Part shown: piece by piece, positions 17,077-25,149 of the stretch
Layout of the letters: each line of letters opens with the position of its first letter
Numbering within the stretch: the first letter of the stretch is position 1
Assembly: GCA_021325235.1 (NCBI GenBank)
Contig: JAJPHN010000016.1
Coordinates: 62,001 to 126,000, forward strand
DNA from: Terriglobia bacterium
Lineage (GTDB): Bacteria; Acidobacteriota; Terriglobia; Bryobacterales; Bryobacteraceae
Reading direction: 5' to 3'
DNA length: 64,000 bases
Notes under the pieces: model-generated
Seen by the model: only the letters and a program-made list of their open reading frames with translations
Told to the model about the DNA's origin: nothing
The model's database searches: none
Made by a program: the position numbers and the translations under genes

Positions 17077-18179
17077 CGGCGCAGCGGCATTACGTGTTTC
17101 TCGGGTTGACGATCACGTCGACCTGGGGCAACGGGCATGCGACGACGTATCGCGCGCTGTTGAAGGAACTGGCCGCGCGCGGACACAAGGTGACGTTTCT
17201 CGAGCGCGACATGCCGTGGTATGCGGCCAACCGCGAATTGGCCGAGCTGCCGTACTGCGAGGTTGCGCTGTACGGGAGTGTAGCGGAGCTGCGCGAGCGT
17301 TTCCGGCAGACGATTCGCGAGGCGGACGCGGTGGTGGTGGGTTCGTATGTGCCGGATGGCATCGCGGTGGGCAAATGGGTGCGCGGGCAGCGGAGAACGG
17401 GCGTGGTGTTTTACGACATCGACACGCCGGTGACGCTGGCGGCGCTCAAGAAGAACGAGTGCGCGTATCTCTCGCGGGAACAGGTCGGCCAATACGACTT
17501 GTACTTTTCGTTTACCGGCGGGCGGACGCTTGATTACATCGAGAAAGTGCTGGGCTCGCCGTGCGCGCGGGCGCTGTACTGCTCGGTGGATCCGGCGCTG
17601 TATTTTCCGGAGCAGCAGGAGAGGCGCTGGGATCTGGGATATCTGGGCACGTATGCGGCGGACCGGCAGCGGGCGCTCGATGAACTGCTGGTGCACGTGG
17701 CCGAGCAGATGGCGGATGGGCGATTTGTCGTAGCAGGACCGCAGTATCCGGCGGAGATCGCGTGGCCGGGGAATGTGGAGCGGATCGAGCATCTGGGAGC
17801 GCGGGAACACCGGGCGTTTTACTGCGGCCAGCGCTTCACGCTGAATGTGACGCGGGCGGACATGGTGCGCGCCGGGCATTCGCCGAGCGTACGGCTGTTT
17901 GAGGCGGCGGCGTGCGGGGTGCCAATTGTGAGCGACGTCTGGCCGGGGATTGAGCAGTTCTTCGAGCCGGGGGAAGAGATTTCGCTGGTGCGAACGTCCA
18001 AGGATGTGCTGGAGTGCCTGCGAATGAGCGAGGATCAGCGGGGCGAGATTGCGGAGCGGGCGCGGTGCCGGACGCTGAAGGAGAATACGGCGGCGGTGCG
18101 GGCCGGGGAGTTCGAGTATTTTGTCGAGGGTGTGATTGCGGGGAGTTGCGCGTCGAATCTTGTGTCTTCGCCTCGCTGA
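17073..18179 (+). CDS. CgeB-like glycosyltransferase 3
   Basis: A 368-residue GT-B protein. It has the N-terminal FLGLTITSTWGNGHATTYRA, FYDIDTPVTLAALK in the middle, and HSPSVRLFEAAACGVPIVSD with GIEQFFEPGEEI in the C-terminal domain. It is a paralogue of the preceding enzyme. The GTG start overlaps the previous stop in GTGA; an earlier ATG at 17046 would lie inside the neighbour. It is the last gene of the tightly coupled cluster, with 40 bases before the VWFA-related gene. Confidence 0.85.
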   Translation: MTAQRHYVFLGLTITSTWGNGHATTYRALLKELAARGHKVTFLERDMPWYAANRELAELPYCEVALYGSVAELRERFRQTIREADAVVVGSYVPDGIAVGKWVRGQRRTGVVFYDIDTPVTLAALKKNECAYLSREQVGQYDLYFSFTGGRTLDYIEKVLGSPCARALYCSVDPALYFPEQQERRWDLGYLGTYAADRQRALDELLVHVAEQMADGRFVVAGPQYPAEIAWPGNVERIEHLGAREHRAFYCGQRFTLNVTRADMVRAGHSPSVRLFEAAACGVPIVSDVWPGIEQFFEPGEEISLVRTSKDVLECLRMSEDQRGEIAERARCRTLKENTAAVRAGEFEYFVEGVIAGSCASNLVSSPR

Positions 18180-18219
18180 TGCGGCGCGGGCTCATCCAAA
18201 AAGCAGGAGTGGTTTAAAA

Positions 18220-19125
18220 GTGATTCGCAACTTTGGTCTGGTGTTGCTGTTGGCTGCGAGCGCGTTGTTTGGACAGCAGAACGGGACGCCGGTGAGCATG
18301 GTGGTTACGGCGGAGGCGCGGCGCGGGAAGACGGTTCCGGCAATCGAACAGCAGGATCTGATTGTGAAGGAGGCGAAGGAGCGGCGCCCGGTGACCGGCT
18401 GGAAATCGCTGGCGGATGCACCGACACAGCTGTTGCTGCTGATTGACGACTCGGCGCGAGCCTCGTTTGGGACGGAGATTGCAGGGCTGAAGCAGTTTGT
18501 GCAATCGCTGCCGCCGAATTTTCGGGTGGCGGTCGGGTACATGCGCAATGGCATGACGCAGTTCACCCAGCAGTTTACCGACGATCATGCGGCGGCTGCG
18601 AACGCGATACGGCTGGCCGAGGGGCCGGGCGGCGCGGATGTGAGCCCGTACGACTCGCTGACCGATGCGGTGAAGAAATGGCCGCTGGCGGATGTGGAGC
18701 GCAAGGAAGTGCTGATGATCTCGAGCGGGATCGAGGGGCTGGGCGGAGGATTCTACGAAGACAACCCGTATGTGCAGGCCGGGATTCAGAGCGCGCTGAA
18801 AGCCGGGATCGTGGTGTATGCGATTTACAGCCCGAGCGTGGGCCATGCGGGGCACAGCTTCTGGCAAACGAGCTGGGGGCAGAACTTTCTATCGCTGCTG
18901 ACGGATCAGACAGGTGGCGAATCGTATTACATCGGGATGGGAGCGCCGGTGTCGTTTCAGCCGTTTCTGGACGAGTTCAAAGCGGCACAGCAGCACCAGT
19001 ATCTGCTGACGTTTGAGGCGAAGCCGGAGAACAAGGCGGGGTTTCAGCCGGTGAGCGTGATGGTGGAGGGCAAGGACGCGAGTATCGCGGCGCCGCAGCG
19101 GGTTTGGGTGAAGGCGGGAATGTAG
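18220..19125 (+). CDS. Secreted VWFA-related protein with incomplete MIDAS
   Basis: A 301-residue protein with a signal peptide (GLVLLLAASALFGQ). Its von Willebrand A-like fold resembles the VWFA-related family abundant in Acidobacteria. The usual metal site DxSxS...T...D is degraded. The first loop reads IDDSARAS, the middle loop SPYDSL, and the last ISSGIEG without aspartate. Metal-dependent ligand binding is therefore doubtful. The start is GTG with AGGAG 11 bases ahead. A longer frame upstream lacks a signal. Its stop touches the structured repeat that follows. The role is unknown. Confidence 0.75.
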   Translation: MIRNFGLVLLLAASALFGQQNGTPVSMVVTAEARRGKTVPAIEQQDLIVKEAKERRPVTGWKSLADAPTQLLLLIDDSARASFGTEIAGLKQFVQSLPPNFRVAVGYMRNGMTQFTQQFTDDHAAAANAIRLAEGPGGADVSPYDSLTDAVKKWPLADVERKEVLMISSGIEGLGGGFYEDNPYVQAGIQSALKAGIVVYAIYSPSVGHAGHSFWQTSWGQNFLSLLTDQTGGESYYIGMGAPVSFQPFLDEFKAAQQHQYLLTFEAKPENKAGFQPVSVMVEGKDASIAAPQRVWVKAGM

Positions 19126-19225
19126 CGCTAAAGCGCCACTTCGGCCCCGACCAAAGGCTGGTCGGATCGGTGTCTGGGCTCCAGAGCTCAGGAGCCAAAT
19201 CTGAATCTGGAGAGCTGGTCGGATC
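19125..19225 (+). repeat. 101-bp structured repeat, copy A
   Basis: The element begins at the stop codon of the VWFA-related gene with the palindrome GCGCTAAAGCGC. It continues with the stem CCGACCA/TGGTCGG (19147-19165) and the stem GGCTCC/GGAGCC (19177-19196). It ends in GAGCTGGTCGGATC. Copy B at 22296-22396 has the same length and order. A subunit of about 57 bases (GCTGGTCGGATCTGCG...GGGCT) is partly duplicated inside it. One stem pair differs by a compensated A-T to G-C change. It may act as an RNA-level 3' end or mRNA-stability element. Confidence 0.7.
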
Positions 19226-19283
19226 TGCGTACGGGCTCAAAAGCGCACGGGAATTCGGGATAGAATTGCCGCTGGAGGTCACC

Positions 19284-19727
19284 ATGTCAGCAGACCTGCA
19301 GGCGGTGATGGAGCGATTAACCGAGCTTTGGAACACGGGCGACGCAGCGCTTGTGTCTGAGGTTTACAGCGAAGGCGTGGAGCGAAGCGATCCGAACCAG
19401 AAGCTCGGGCGGGGAACGCAAGAGATTGCCCGGTACATTGCTGAGCTACGCAGCGGCTTTCCCGATTTCAAGCTCGAGATGAAGCGGCAGACGGGCGATG
19501 GCGATCAGGTAGCGATGGAATGGACGGCGACTGGTACGCACGCCGGCACATACCTGGGCATTCCGGCAACGGGCCGGAAGGTGACGATGCACGGAGTCAC
19601 GTTCGACCGCATCGAGAACGGCAAAGTGGTGAACGAGCGGGCGTACTTTGACCGGCTTTCGCTGCTGGAACAACTCGGGGTTGCACCGGGAGCAGCAGAG
19701 GCGGGAGCGAAGTCGGCAGCGCGATAG
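19284..19727 (+). CDS. SnoaL-like (NTF2-fold) ester cyclase family protein
   Basis: A 147-residue protein of the SnoaL-like polyketide cyclase group. It has NTGDAALVSEVYSEGVERSD and GIPATGRKVTMHGVTFDRI, the hallmark segment of the family. Members are small cone-shaped alpha+beta proteins, many of unknown substrate, and polyketide cyclisation should not be assumed here. The ATG lies 6 bases after GGAGG. The longer upstream frame runs through the structured repeat and is not protein-like. Confidence 0.82.
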   Translation: MSADLQAVMERLTELWNTGDAALVSEVYSEGVERSDPNQKLGRGTQEIARYIAELRSGFPDFKLEMKRQTGDGDQVAMEWTATGTHAGTYLGIPATGRKVTMHGVTFDRIENGKVVNERAYFDRLSLLEQLGVAPGAAEAGAKSAAR

Positions 19728-19737
19728 CAGACAGCGA

Positions 19738-20583
19738 TTATTTCTTCATCAGGCCTTGTTCGGCGAGCCAGTCGGTGAAGCGATCGATCCAGGTGTCGGA
19801 GGGAAGACCCTGGCGGCGCATACCGAAGCCGTGGCCGCCGACGGAGTACATGTGCAGCTCGACGGATTTGTGGGCAGCGGCCCATTTGTTGTAGAGCGTG
19901 ATGCTGTCGGGGGCGAGGCCGAGATTGTCGTCGGTGGCGGCGGCGAGGAAGAGGGGCGGTGCGTCGGCGGGTACGGGCTCGTCCTTGAAGAAAGCAGCAG
20001 CGGCATAGACGGGCGCTGCGAAAGCGGGGCGGCTTTCGGGCTGGTAGTGGAAGGCGACACCGGCGGTGACGGTGCCACCGGCGGAGAAGCCGATGATGCC
20101 GACACGATCGGGCTTGATGCCGTAGTCGCGGGCGTGGGCGCGAACGTAGGCAACGGCGGCGATGCCATCATGCACGGCGAGACGGGGGATGTCGCCGATG
20201 ACCTGCTCGAAGTGCTGGCGATCCTGGAAGAGCGTCATGAATTCCTGGGTGGCGTCTTCGCCGCTGTGGGCGAGGCGGTATTTGAGCACGAAGGCGGTGA
20301 TGCCGCGATCGGCGAGCCATTTGGCGACCGCGATGCCTTCGCTGTTGATGGAGAGCGCCATGAAGCCGCCGCCGGGGCAGATGACGACCGAGGTGCCGTT
20401 ACCGCCGGAGACGGGGCGGTAGAGCGTGAGGCTGGGCTGGGTGACGTTGGTGACGACCTCGGTGTTCCAGACGTGGGAGAAGTATTCTTTTTCGGTGCTG
20501 GGGCCGGAGGCGGGCGACAAAGGAATGACTTGCTGGGCGGAGGCGGCGGCGATGAGGGTGAGGGCGAGCAGGGCGAAGCGCAT
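19738..20583 (-). CDS. Secreted alpha/beta-hydrolase (esterase)
   Basis: A 281-residue exported protein with signal peptide (FALLALTLIAAASAQQ). It has an oxyanion motif CPGGGF and the nucleophile elbow GFSAGG. The candidate acid is in AATDDNLGLAPDS and the histidine in GGHGFGMR. This is the BD-FAE/acetyl-xylan-esterase-like branch of the Aes group, suggesting removal of acyl groups from plant polysaccharides (inference). A long in-frame extension upstream runs antisense through the stress gene and is rejected. The ATG fits the signal peptide. Confidence 0.85.
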   Translation of the reverse strand: MRFALLALTLIAAASAQQVIPLSPASGPSTEKEYFSHVWNTEVVTNVTQPSLTLYRPVSGGNGTSVVICPGGGFMALSINSEGIAVAKWLADRGITAFVLKYRLAHSGEDATQEFMTLFQDRQHFEQVIGDIPRLAVHDGIAAVAYVRAHARDYGIKPDRVGIIGFSAGGTVTAGVAFHYQPESRPAFAAPVYAAAAFFKDEPVPADAPPLFLAAATDDNLGLAPDSITLYNKWAAAHKSVELHMYSVGGHGFGMRRQGLPSDTWIDRFTDWLAEQGLMKK

Positions 20584-20620
20584 CGCCTGACAGTGTATCG
20601 GAGGGGTTTCGGCGAAAACA

Positions 20621-20645
20621 CCGGTCGCTTCGCTCGCGGCTCGGA
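20621..20645. repeat. Short palindromic intergenic repeat (GCGGCTCGG family)
   Basis: A 25-base element, CCGGTCGCTTCGCTC followed by GCGGCTCGGA. It lies between the esterase and stress-protein genes. Related copies are at 27486, 35831, 58141 and 59502. The core CGC...GCG arms can pair into a small hairpin. Confidence 0.6.
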
Positions 20646-20672
20646 ATGAACGACGGTGCGTAGCTGAACGAT

Positions 20673-21224
20673 TTAGGCCGAAGCGGCGGCGCGGGTCTGG
20701 GGGACGGAGGCGATGTCTTCGGCGCCGGAGTCTTTGAGAAGCTGTTTGGCTTTCTGGACGGACTCGGCGGTATCGCAGGCGACCGAGACCAGGATGCCGC
20801 CGCTCTTGATACGGCCCTCGTAGCGCTTGGCCTCGTATTCGGGGATGCCGAAGCCGACCAGGGCGCCGATCACGCCGCCGAGCATGCCGCCGGAGCCGAT
20901 ACCGGAGAGCGCGGCGATGATGGGTCCGGCGGCGATGAGGGGGCCGAGGCCGGGGATGGCGAGCACGCCAATATGGGCGAGCAGGCCGATGGTGCCGCCG
21001 ATGATGCCTCCGGCGACGACACCGGTGGTGGTGCCTTCGGGAGCCTTGGTGTGCTTCTCGGTGGTGGGTTCCGGCTGGCACGGGTTGTCCTGGAGGAGGA
21101 CCGAGATGTCCTCGTTGGAGAAGCCTGCTTCGAGGAGGCGATCGACTGCGTTTTCGGCCATCTCGCGGGTGGGGTAGATGCCGAAGGCGGAGGTCTTTCT
21201 GGCTGGTGAGGCAATGGCGGGCAT
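20673..21224 (-). CDS. General stress protein 17M-like/glycine-zipper membrane protein
   Basis: A 183-residue protein. An N-terminal small alpha/beta domain (AFGIYPTREMAENAVDRLLE) matches the general-stress-protein 17M-like module. A glycine-rich membrane pair follows at about 65-130 (GVVAGGIIGGTIGLL), then a second alpha/beta half (GGILVSVACDTAESVQKA). The layout also resembles ActD-like DUF3341 proteins. The ATG was chosen because AAGGAG lies 7 bases upstream; an in-frame GTG two codons earlier would sit almost on that site. A 22-base hairpin lies in its leader. Confidence 0.7.
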   Translation of the reverse strand: MPAIASPARKTSAFGIYPTREMAENAVDRLLEAGFSNEDISVLLQDNPCQPEPTTEKHTKAPEGTTTGVVAGGIIGGTIGLLAHIGVLAIPGLGPLIAAGPIIAALSGIGSGGMLGGVIGALVGFGIPEYEAKRYEGRIKSGGILVSVACDTAESVQKAKQLLKDSGAEDIASVPQTRAAASA

Positions 21225-21247
21225 GGGCACGCTCCTTTTTCCCTTGG

Positions 21248-21269
21248 GACGTCCTACTTCGTAGACGTC
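21248..21269 (-). promoter_or_regulatory. Hairpin in the stress-gene leader
   Basis: An inverted repeat, GACGTC-C-TAC-TTC-GTA-GACGTC, forms nine pairs with one bulged base. It lies about 24 bases before the stress-gene ATG, just upstream of the ribosome site on the minus strand. It could be an operator or an RNA hairpin that affects translation. No known motif is matched. Confidence 0.4.
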
Positions 21270-21462
21270 GAATTAAGGATTATTCACGCATTTTAACGCG
21301 GGTGAAACGGAGTGGCGCGATTTTTGCCGAACGAACGCGACCCGTAATCCGGCCGGGACCGATCACCGTTCCAAGAAATTTTGTTTGTTGCTTATTTTCA
21401 GCAACTTAGAATCGTTTCGGCGAGGGTGCCGGAGGATCGGGCGGGGGAGACTGGCGGGCGAT

Positions 21463-22302
21463 ATGGCGAAGTCTCCCGAAGGGAAGCAGAAGTCCAGCAT
21501 GAACGCGTTGACGCACGGGCTGCGGTCGAAGATGAAGTTCATGGAGGATGAAGATCCGGCCGAATACGAAGAGACCAAGCGGCGCTGGATGGAGCAGTAT
21601 GAGCCGCGGGACTGGCGGGAGGAGCGGCTGCTCGATCAGCTGATTGTGAACGACTGGTTTGCGCAGCGGGCGGCGCGGCGGCTGATGGAGGCGGAGGCGG
21701 GAGATCCGAAGGAGCCGGGTTATGAGCAGCGGATTGCGTTGATACAGCGCTATAAGACGACGGCGGAGCGGGCGTTTTACCGGTCGTATGGGGCGGTGGA
21801 GGGATTGCGGCGGAATCAGCTATCGGAGGGATTGCGGGTGCACGCGGTTCGAACGAAAGAGGAGCAGAGGGCGGAACGTGCCGAGCGGGCGGAGCGCGCG
21901 GAGAAGACGAAGCGGCAGGGCAAAGAGATGGCGATGGCGGAGCAGTGGGTGGAAGTGGAGGTAAATGGGGAGGGGAAGACGGTGACGACGCCGCATCCGC
22001 CGAACGAGGAGCTGCGGGAGGCGGTGGAGAGTCTGGATGCGGAGCGGGATCTGGTGTACCGGCGCTTTTATTTTGTGAACGGTGTGCCGAAGGAGTATGA
22101 GTGGGCGATGCACGATCCGGAGATACAGATCAGGGGCGGGGCGGGCGTGCAGCGGATGAAGCCGAAGACGTGGTTTGAGCTGATTGAGAAAGAGAAGAAG
22201 AACGGCGGGCACATGCTGCCGTGCGCGAATGTGCCGAGGCCGGAGGAGCGGGGCGGGTGCGATTGCCCGACGTGCGAGACGAACCGGGAGCTGATGCGCT
22301 AA
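21463..22302 (+). CDS. Hypothetical protein with NALTHG motif
   Basis: A 279-residue soluble, highly charged protein. It opens MAKSPEGKQKSSMNALTHGL, a motif common in uncharacterised Acidobacteria and Planctomycetes proteins. A helical region (about 40-120) follows, then an RAERAERAERAEK repeat, and a C-terminal cysteine cluster (GGCDCPTCETN) that may bind metal. No function is recognised. The start was set at the ATG before the conserved motif. An upstream in-frame ATG adds 26 unlike residues. The stop codon lies within the palindrome that begins structured repeat B. Confidence 0.6.
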   Translation: MAKSPEGKQKSSMNALTHGLRSKMKFMEDEDPAEYEETKRRWMEQYEPRDWREERLLDQLIVNDWFAQRAARRLMEAEAGDPKEPGYEQRIALIQRYKTTAERAFYRSYGAVEGLRRNQLSEGLRVHAVRTKEEQRAERAERAERAEKTKRQGKEMAMAEQWVEVEVNGEGKTVTTPHPPNEELREAVESLDAERDLVYRRFYFVNGVPKEYEWAMHDPEIQIRGGAGVQRMKPKTWFELIEKEKKNGGHMLPCANVPRPEERGGCDCPTCETNRELMR

Positions 22303-22396
22303 AGCGCCACTTCGGCTCCGGCCATGAGCGGCCGGATCTGCGAATGGGCTGAAGAGCTCACACCGGCAAGTCCGTATCTGAAGAGCTGGTCGGATC
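22296..22396 (+). repeat. 101-bp structured repeat, copy B
   Basis: Same length and order as copy A at 19125-19225. It opens with GCGCTAAAGCGC, here containing the stop codon of the NALTHG protein. The stem CCGGCC/GGCCGG (22318-22335) replaces CCGACCA/TGGTCGG of copy A. It ends in the shared GAGCTGGTCGGATC. It is followed by the convergent end of the kinase gene. Confidence 0.7.
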
Positions 22397-22449
22397 GGGG
22401 GCAGGCCTGTGTGTCGATAGGGCCAGCGTGGCAGGGCGGGAGAGTGGGT

Positions 22450-25074
22450 TTACTTGCTTTGGGTGTTGCGGATGAGGACGACGTCCCTGGGTAACACGCC
22501 CCGGGCAAGAGCGAGCATTTTGCCGCTCCGAGACCAGGCAAAGGCGAAGATCGATTCGGAATCGAAATGAGTGAGCGGTTCGGGCGTTTGAGTCGTGAGG
22601 GGAATGCGGAAGAGATTGGTCTGATCTCCGCTTACGAAGTCGATGGCGGCACTGTCGGGAGCCCAGCCCCAGAGCGCATTGTCGGGGACGTTTAGCTCGG
22701 TGACGCGACGACGATCAGCGACGGCCACAACGGCGAGCGGCGACCCCGCACCCGGCGAGCGGGAGGGAAGGCGATAGGCAATTGAATGCTTGTCGGGCGA
22801 GGGAATGCCATCGGGGGGTTGGCGAATGATGGCGGCGGGCGCCCCGCCCTGCACGGGAATCTGGAAAAATCTCGGAGGATCGCCAGGAACGGAGTATTCG
22901 GCGGACTGACCGTCGACAGAGCAGGATTCGAGCCGGACATCCCTGGCGAGCGGGGTACGGTTTTCGCCGTTCAGGTCGATGCGCCAGAGACCACCTTGAT
23001 GGCCATGACTGAGCGAGTTGAAAACGATGTAATTGCCGCAGACGCAGAATGCAGGGATCATTTCATCGCGGGTAATTTGAGCGGGGCGAGGATGGTCGAG
23101 ATCGAGGGAGTAAATGTCCTGCGACTGATTGCCAAGAACGGCATAGAAGAGGGTCCGTTCGCCGAGCCAGGAGAGCCCGGTACTGCCGGCGCCAACGGAG
23201 GCGGTGCCGGAAGTGAGCCGACGGACCTGGGACAGGTTCCAGTTTGCGCCAAGCGCGCCGGCATCAGCGGCCCACAGATTGACGGTCAGGGTGCCGCGCA
23301 CTGCGGTCAAAATTTCGGAATTGGCGGTAAGGCTGAGGCTGTAAAATCCGGAACTGTCCCTGGTGACCGGACGGACGCGGCCTTGCGGGTAGCTCAATGC
23401 CCAGATCTGCATGAGACGCCAGCGGCGAGGGGACCAGCCAGCGACGAAAAGGGCGCTTCCGTCGCGCAGCCAGGCGATGGACTCGATGGTGGACCACTCG
23501 TCGGGTCCTAAAGATGTTTCCTGGCCGCCATCGACAGGGATGAGTGAGATGCGGGTGCCAGGGATGCTAGTGGCGAGGAGGTTCCCATTCGGATGGAAGG
23601 CGAGGAGCCCAAAAATGTCCTTACCTTTCCGGAGGGCATGTTGCTCGGTGCCGTCGAGTGCCGCGAGGACGAGCGCGTTCTGGTTTGACCCGGTATCCCG
23701 GCGAAAGAAAGCCATGCGTTTGCCGTCGGGAGAGAAAGCCACGTTGCAAGAAGCACCACAGACGAGGTTATGAAGCAGCGGGCGGGGAGAACCGCCGACG
23801 ATGGGTATACGGAAGAGATTGGCGGGACCCTGATAGCCGGGGCCGGTGGAGTAGTAGATATAAGCGTTGTCGGGTGAGAAGGCGAGCGAATTGTAGACGA
23901 GATTCGCCGGGGGGAGAAGTTCGATATCGCTGTCGGTCGACACCTGCCGCAACCGCAGGGACGTTTTACCATCTCCGGCGGCGTAGGCGACGTATCGGCC
24001 GTCGGGAGAAATCGCGGCGATATCCGCGTCGCCATTGGTTGTGAGCTGGGCGATTTCGGGGTGATCGAAGAAGGTTTGGCGGGGGCGAAACAGAAAGTAA
24101 GAGCCGAGGGCGCAGCATAGGAGGAGAGCGGCAGCAGCGGAGATCCAGAGAATCGGGCGGGAGAGGACGGGGCGACGGGCGCGGCGCTTTGGGCCGGTTG
24201 ACGGATGGACGCTGTATTGCTGGCGGAGTTGCTCGAGGTCGGCGCGCATTTCAGCGGCGGACTGATAGCGGCGGGGCGGATCCTTCTCGAGAGCTTTGGT
24301 GAGGATGGGCTCGAGCGCAGGAGGTAATGCCGGATTGAGGTCGGCGGGGGAAGCGGGACGGTCGCGGAGGATGGCGGCCATGATGCTGGCGACGTCGCCG
24401 CCTTCGAAAGGCAATCGCCCGGTGCTCAGGTGGTAGAGGACGACACCGAGGCTGAAGAGGTCGGAGCGGGCGTCGACGGGTTCGCCGCGCACCTGCTCGG
24501 GGGACATGTAGGCGGGGGTGCCGATGGCGCGTCCGGGATCGGTTTGCAACATGACGACGGTGCTGTCGGCGGGGGTGGCCGGGGCGGGCCGCGCAGACGC
24601 GGGAGTTTTGAGCTTGGCGAGGCCGAAGTCGAGGATTTTCAGCTGACCGCGTTTGGTGAGGAAGAGGTTGGCCGGCTTGAGGTCGCGATGAACGATGCCG
24701 CGGGAGTGAGCGGCTTCGAGGGCGTCGGCGATCTGGATGGCCCAATCGAGAACGATGTCGAGCGGAAGCGGGTGGGCGGTGAGGCGGTGCGCGAGGGTTT
24801 GGCCTTCGAGCAACTCCATGGAGAGATAGGGGACATGGCCGTGTTCACCGATTTCGTAGACGGTGCAGATGTTGGGGTGGCTGATGGCGGCGGCGGCGCG
24901 GGCCTCGCGCTTGAATCGTTCGACGGCGAGAGGGTCGGCGGTGATGTCGTCGGAGATGAACTTGAGGGCGACTTCACGCCCGAGGGTCAGATCTTCGGCA
25001 CGGTAGACCACACCCATTCCACCGCTGCCCAGCCGTTCGAGAATCCGGTAGTGCGAGACGGTGCTGTGGAGCAC
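22450..25074 (-). CDS. Membrane Ser/Thr protein kinase with TolB-like propeller
   Basis: An 874-residue protein. The cytoplasmic Hanks-type kinase (about 8-280) has GSGGMGVVY, ALKF with the lysine, HRDLKPAN, DFGLA and GTPAYMSPEQ, all catalytic motifs intact. A transmembrane helix (ILWISAAAALLLCCALGSYF, about 310-330) follows. The extracytoplasmic part has WD40-like/PD40 repeats (ISPDGRYVAYA, FSPDNAYIYYS, FSPDGKRMAFF) forming a TolB-type propeller. This fusion is a signature of Acidobacteria. It presumably senses an envelope signal and phosphorylates cytoplasmic targets. The ATG start precedes HSTVSHYRILERLGSG. Confidence 0.93.
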   Translation of the reverse strand: MLHSTVSHYRILERLGSGGMGVVYRAEDLTLGREVALKFISDDITADPLAVERFKREARAAAAISHPNICTVYEIGEHGHVPYLSMELLEGQTLAHRLTAHPLPLDIVLDWAIQIADALEAAHSRGIVHRDLKPANLFLTKRGQLKILDFGLAKLKTPASARPAPATPADSTVVMLQTDPGRAIGTPAYMSPEQVRGEPVDARSDLFSLGVVLYHLSTGRLPFEGGDVASIMAAILRDRPASPADLNPALPPALEPILTKALEKDPPRRYQSAAEMRADLEQLRQQYSVHPSTGPKRRARRPVLSRPILWISAAAALLLCCALGSYFLFRPRQTFFDHPEIAQLTTNGDADIAAISPDGRYVAYAAGDGKTSLRLRQVSTDSDIELLPPANLVYNSLAFSPDNAYIYYSTGPGYQGPANLFRIPIVGGSPRPLLHNLVCGASCNVAFSPDGKRMAFFRRDTGSNQNALVLAALDGTEQHALRKGKDIFGLLAFHPNGNLLATSIPGTRISLIPVDGGQETSLGPDEWSTIESIAWLRDGSALFVAGWSPRRWRLMQIWALSYPQGRVRPVTRDSSGFYSLSLTANSEILTAVRGTLTVNLWAADAGALGANWNLSQVRRLTSGTASVGAGSTGLSWLGERTLFYAVLGNQSQDIYSLDLDHPRPAQITRDEMIPAFCVCGNYIVFNSLSHGHQGGLWRIDLNGENRTPLARDVRLESCSVDGQSAEYSVPGDPPRFFQIPVQGGAPAAIIRQPPDGIPSPDKHSIAYRLPSRSPGAGSPLAVVAVADRRRVTELNVPDNALWGWAPDSAAIDFVSGDQTNLFRIPLTTQTPEPLTHFDSESIFAFAWSRSGKMLALARGVLPRDVVLIRNTQSK

Positions 25075-25149
25075 AGTGAGGGGAAGAATATCACGGCGGA
25101 TGGGGCTTCGTCACCCTGGCGCGAAACGGCAGCGTGAGGAATTTAACCG

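Noticed and set aside
20584-21081. In-frame upstream extension of the esterase
   Set aside because: It runs antisense through the stress-protein gene as a His/Arg-rich shadow, and the signal peptide begins at the internal ATG.
21463-22302. Phage terminase small subunit or transposon protein
   Set aside because: The NALTHG opening is suggestive, but no other phage or transposase gene, and no flanking inverted repeats or target duplication, are present.
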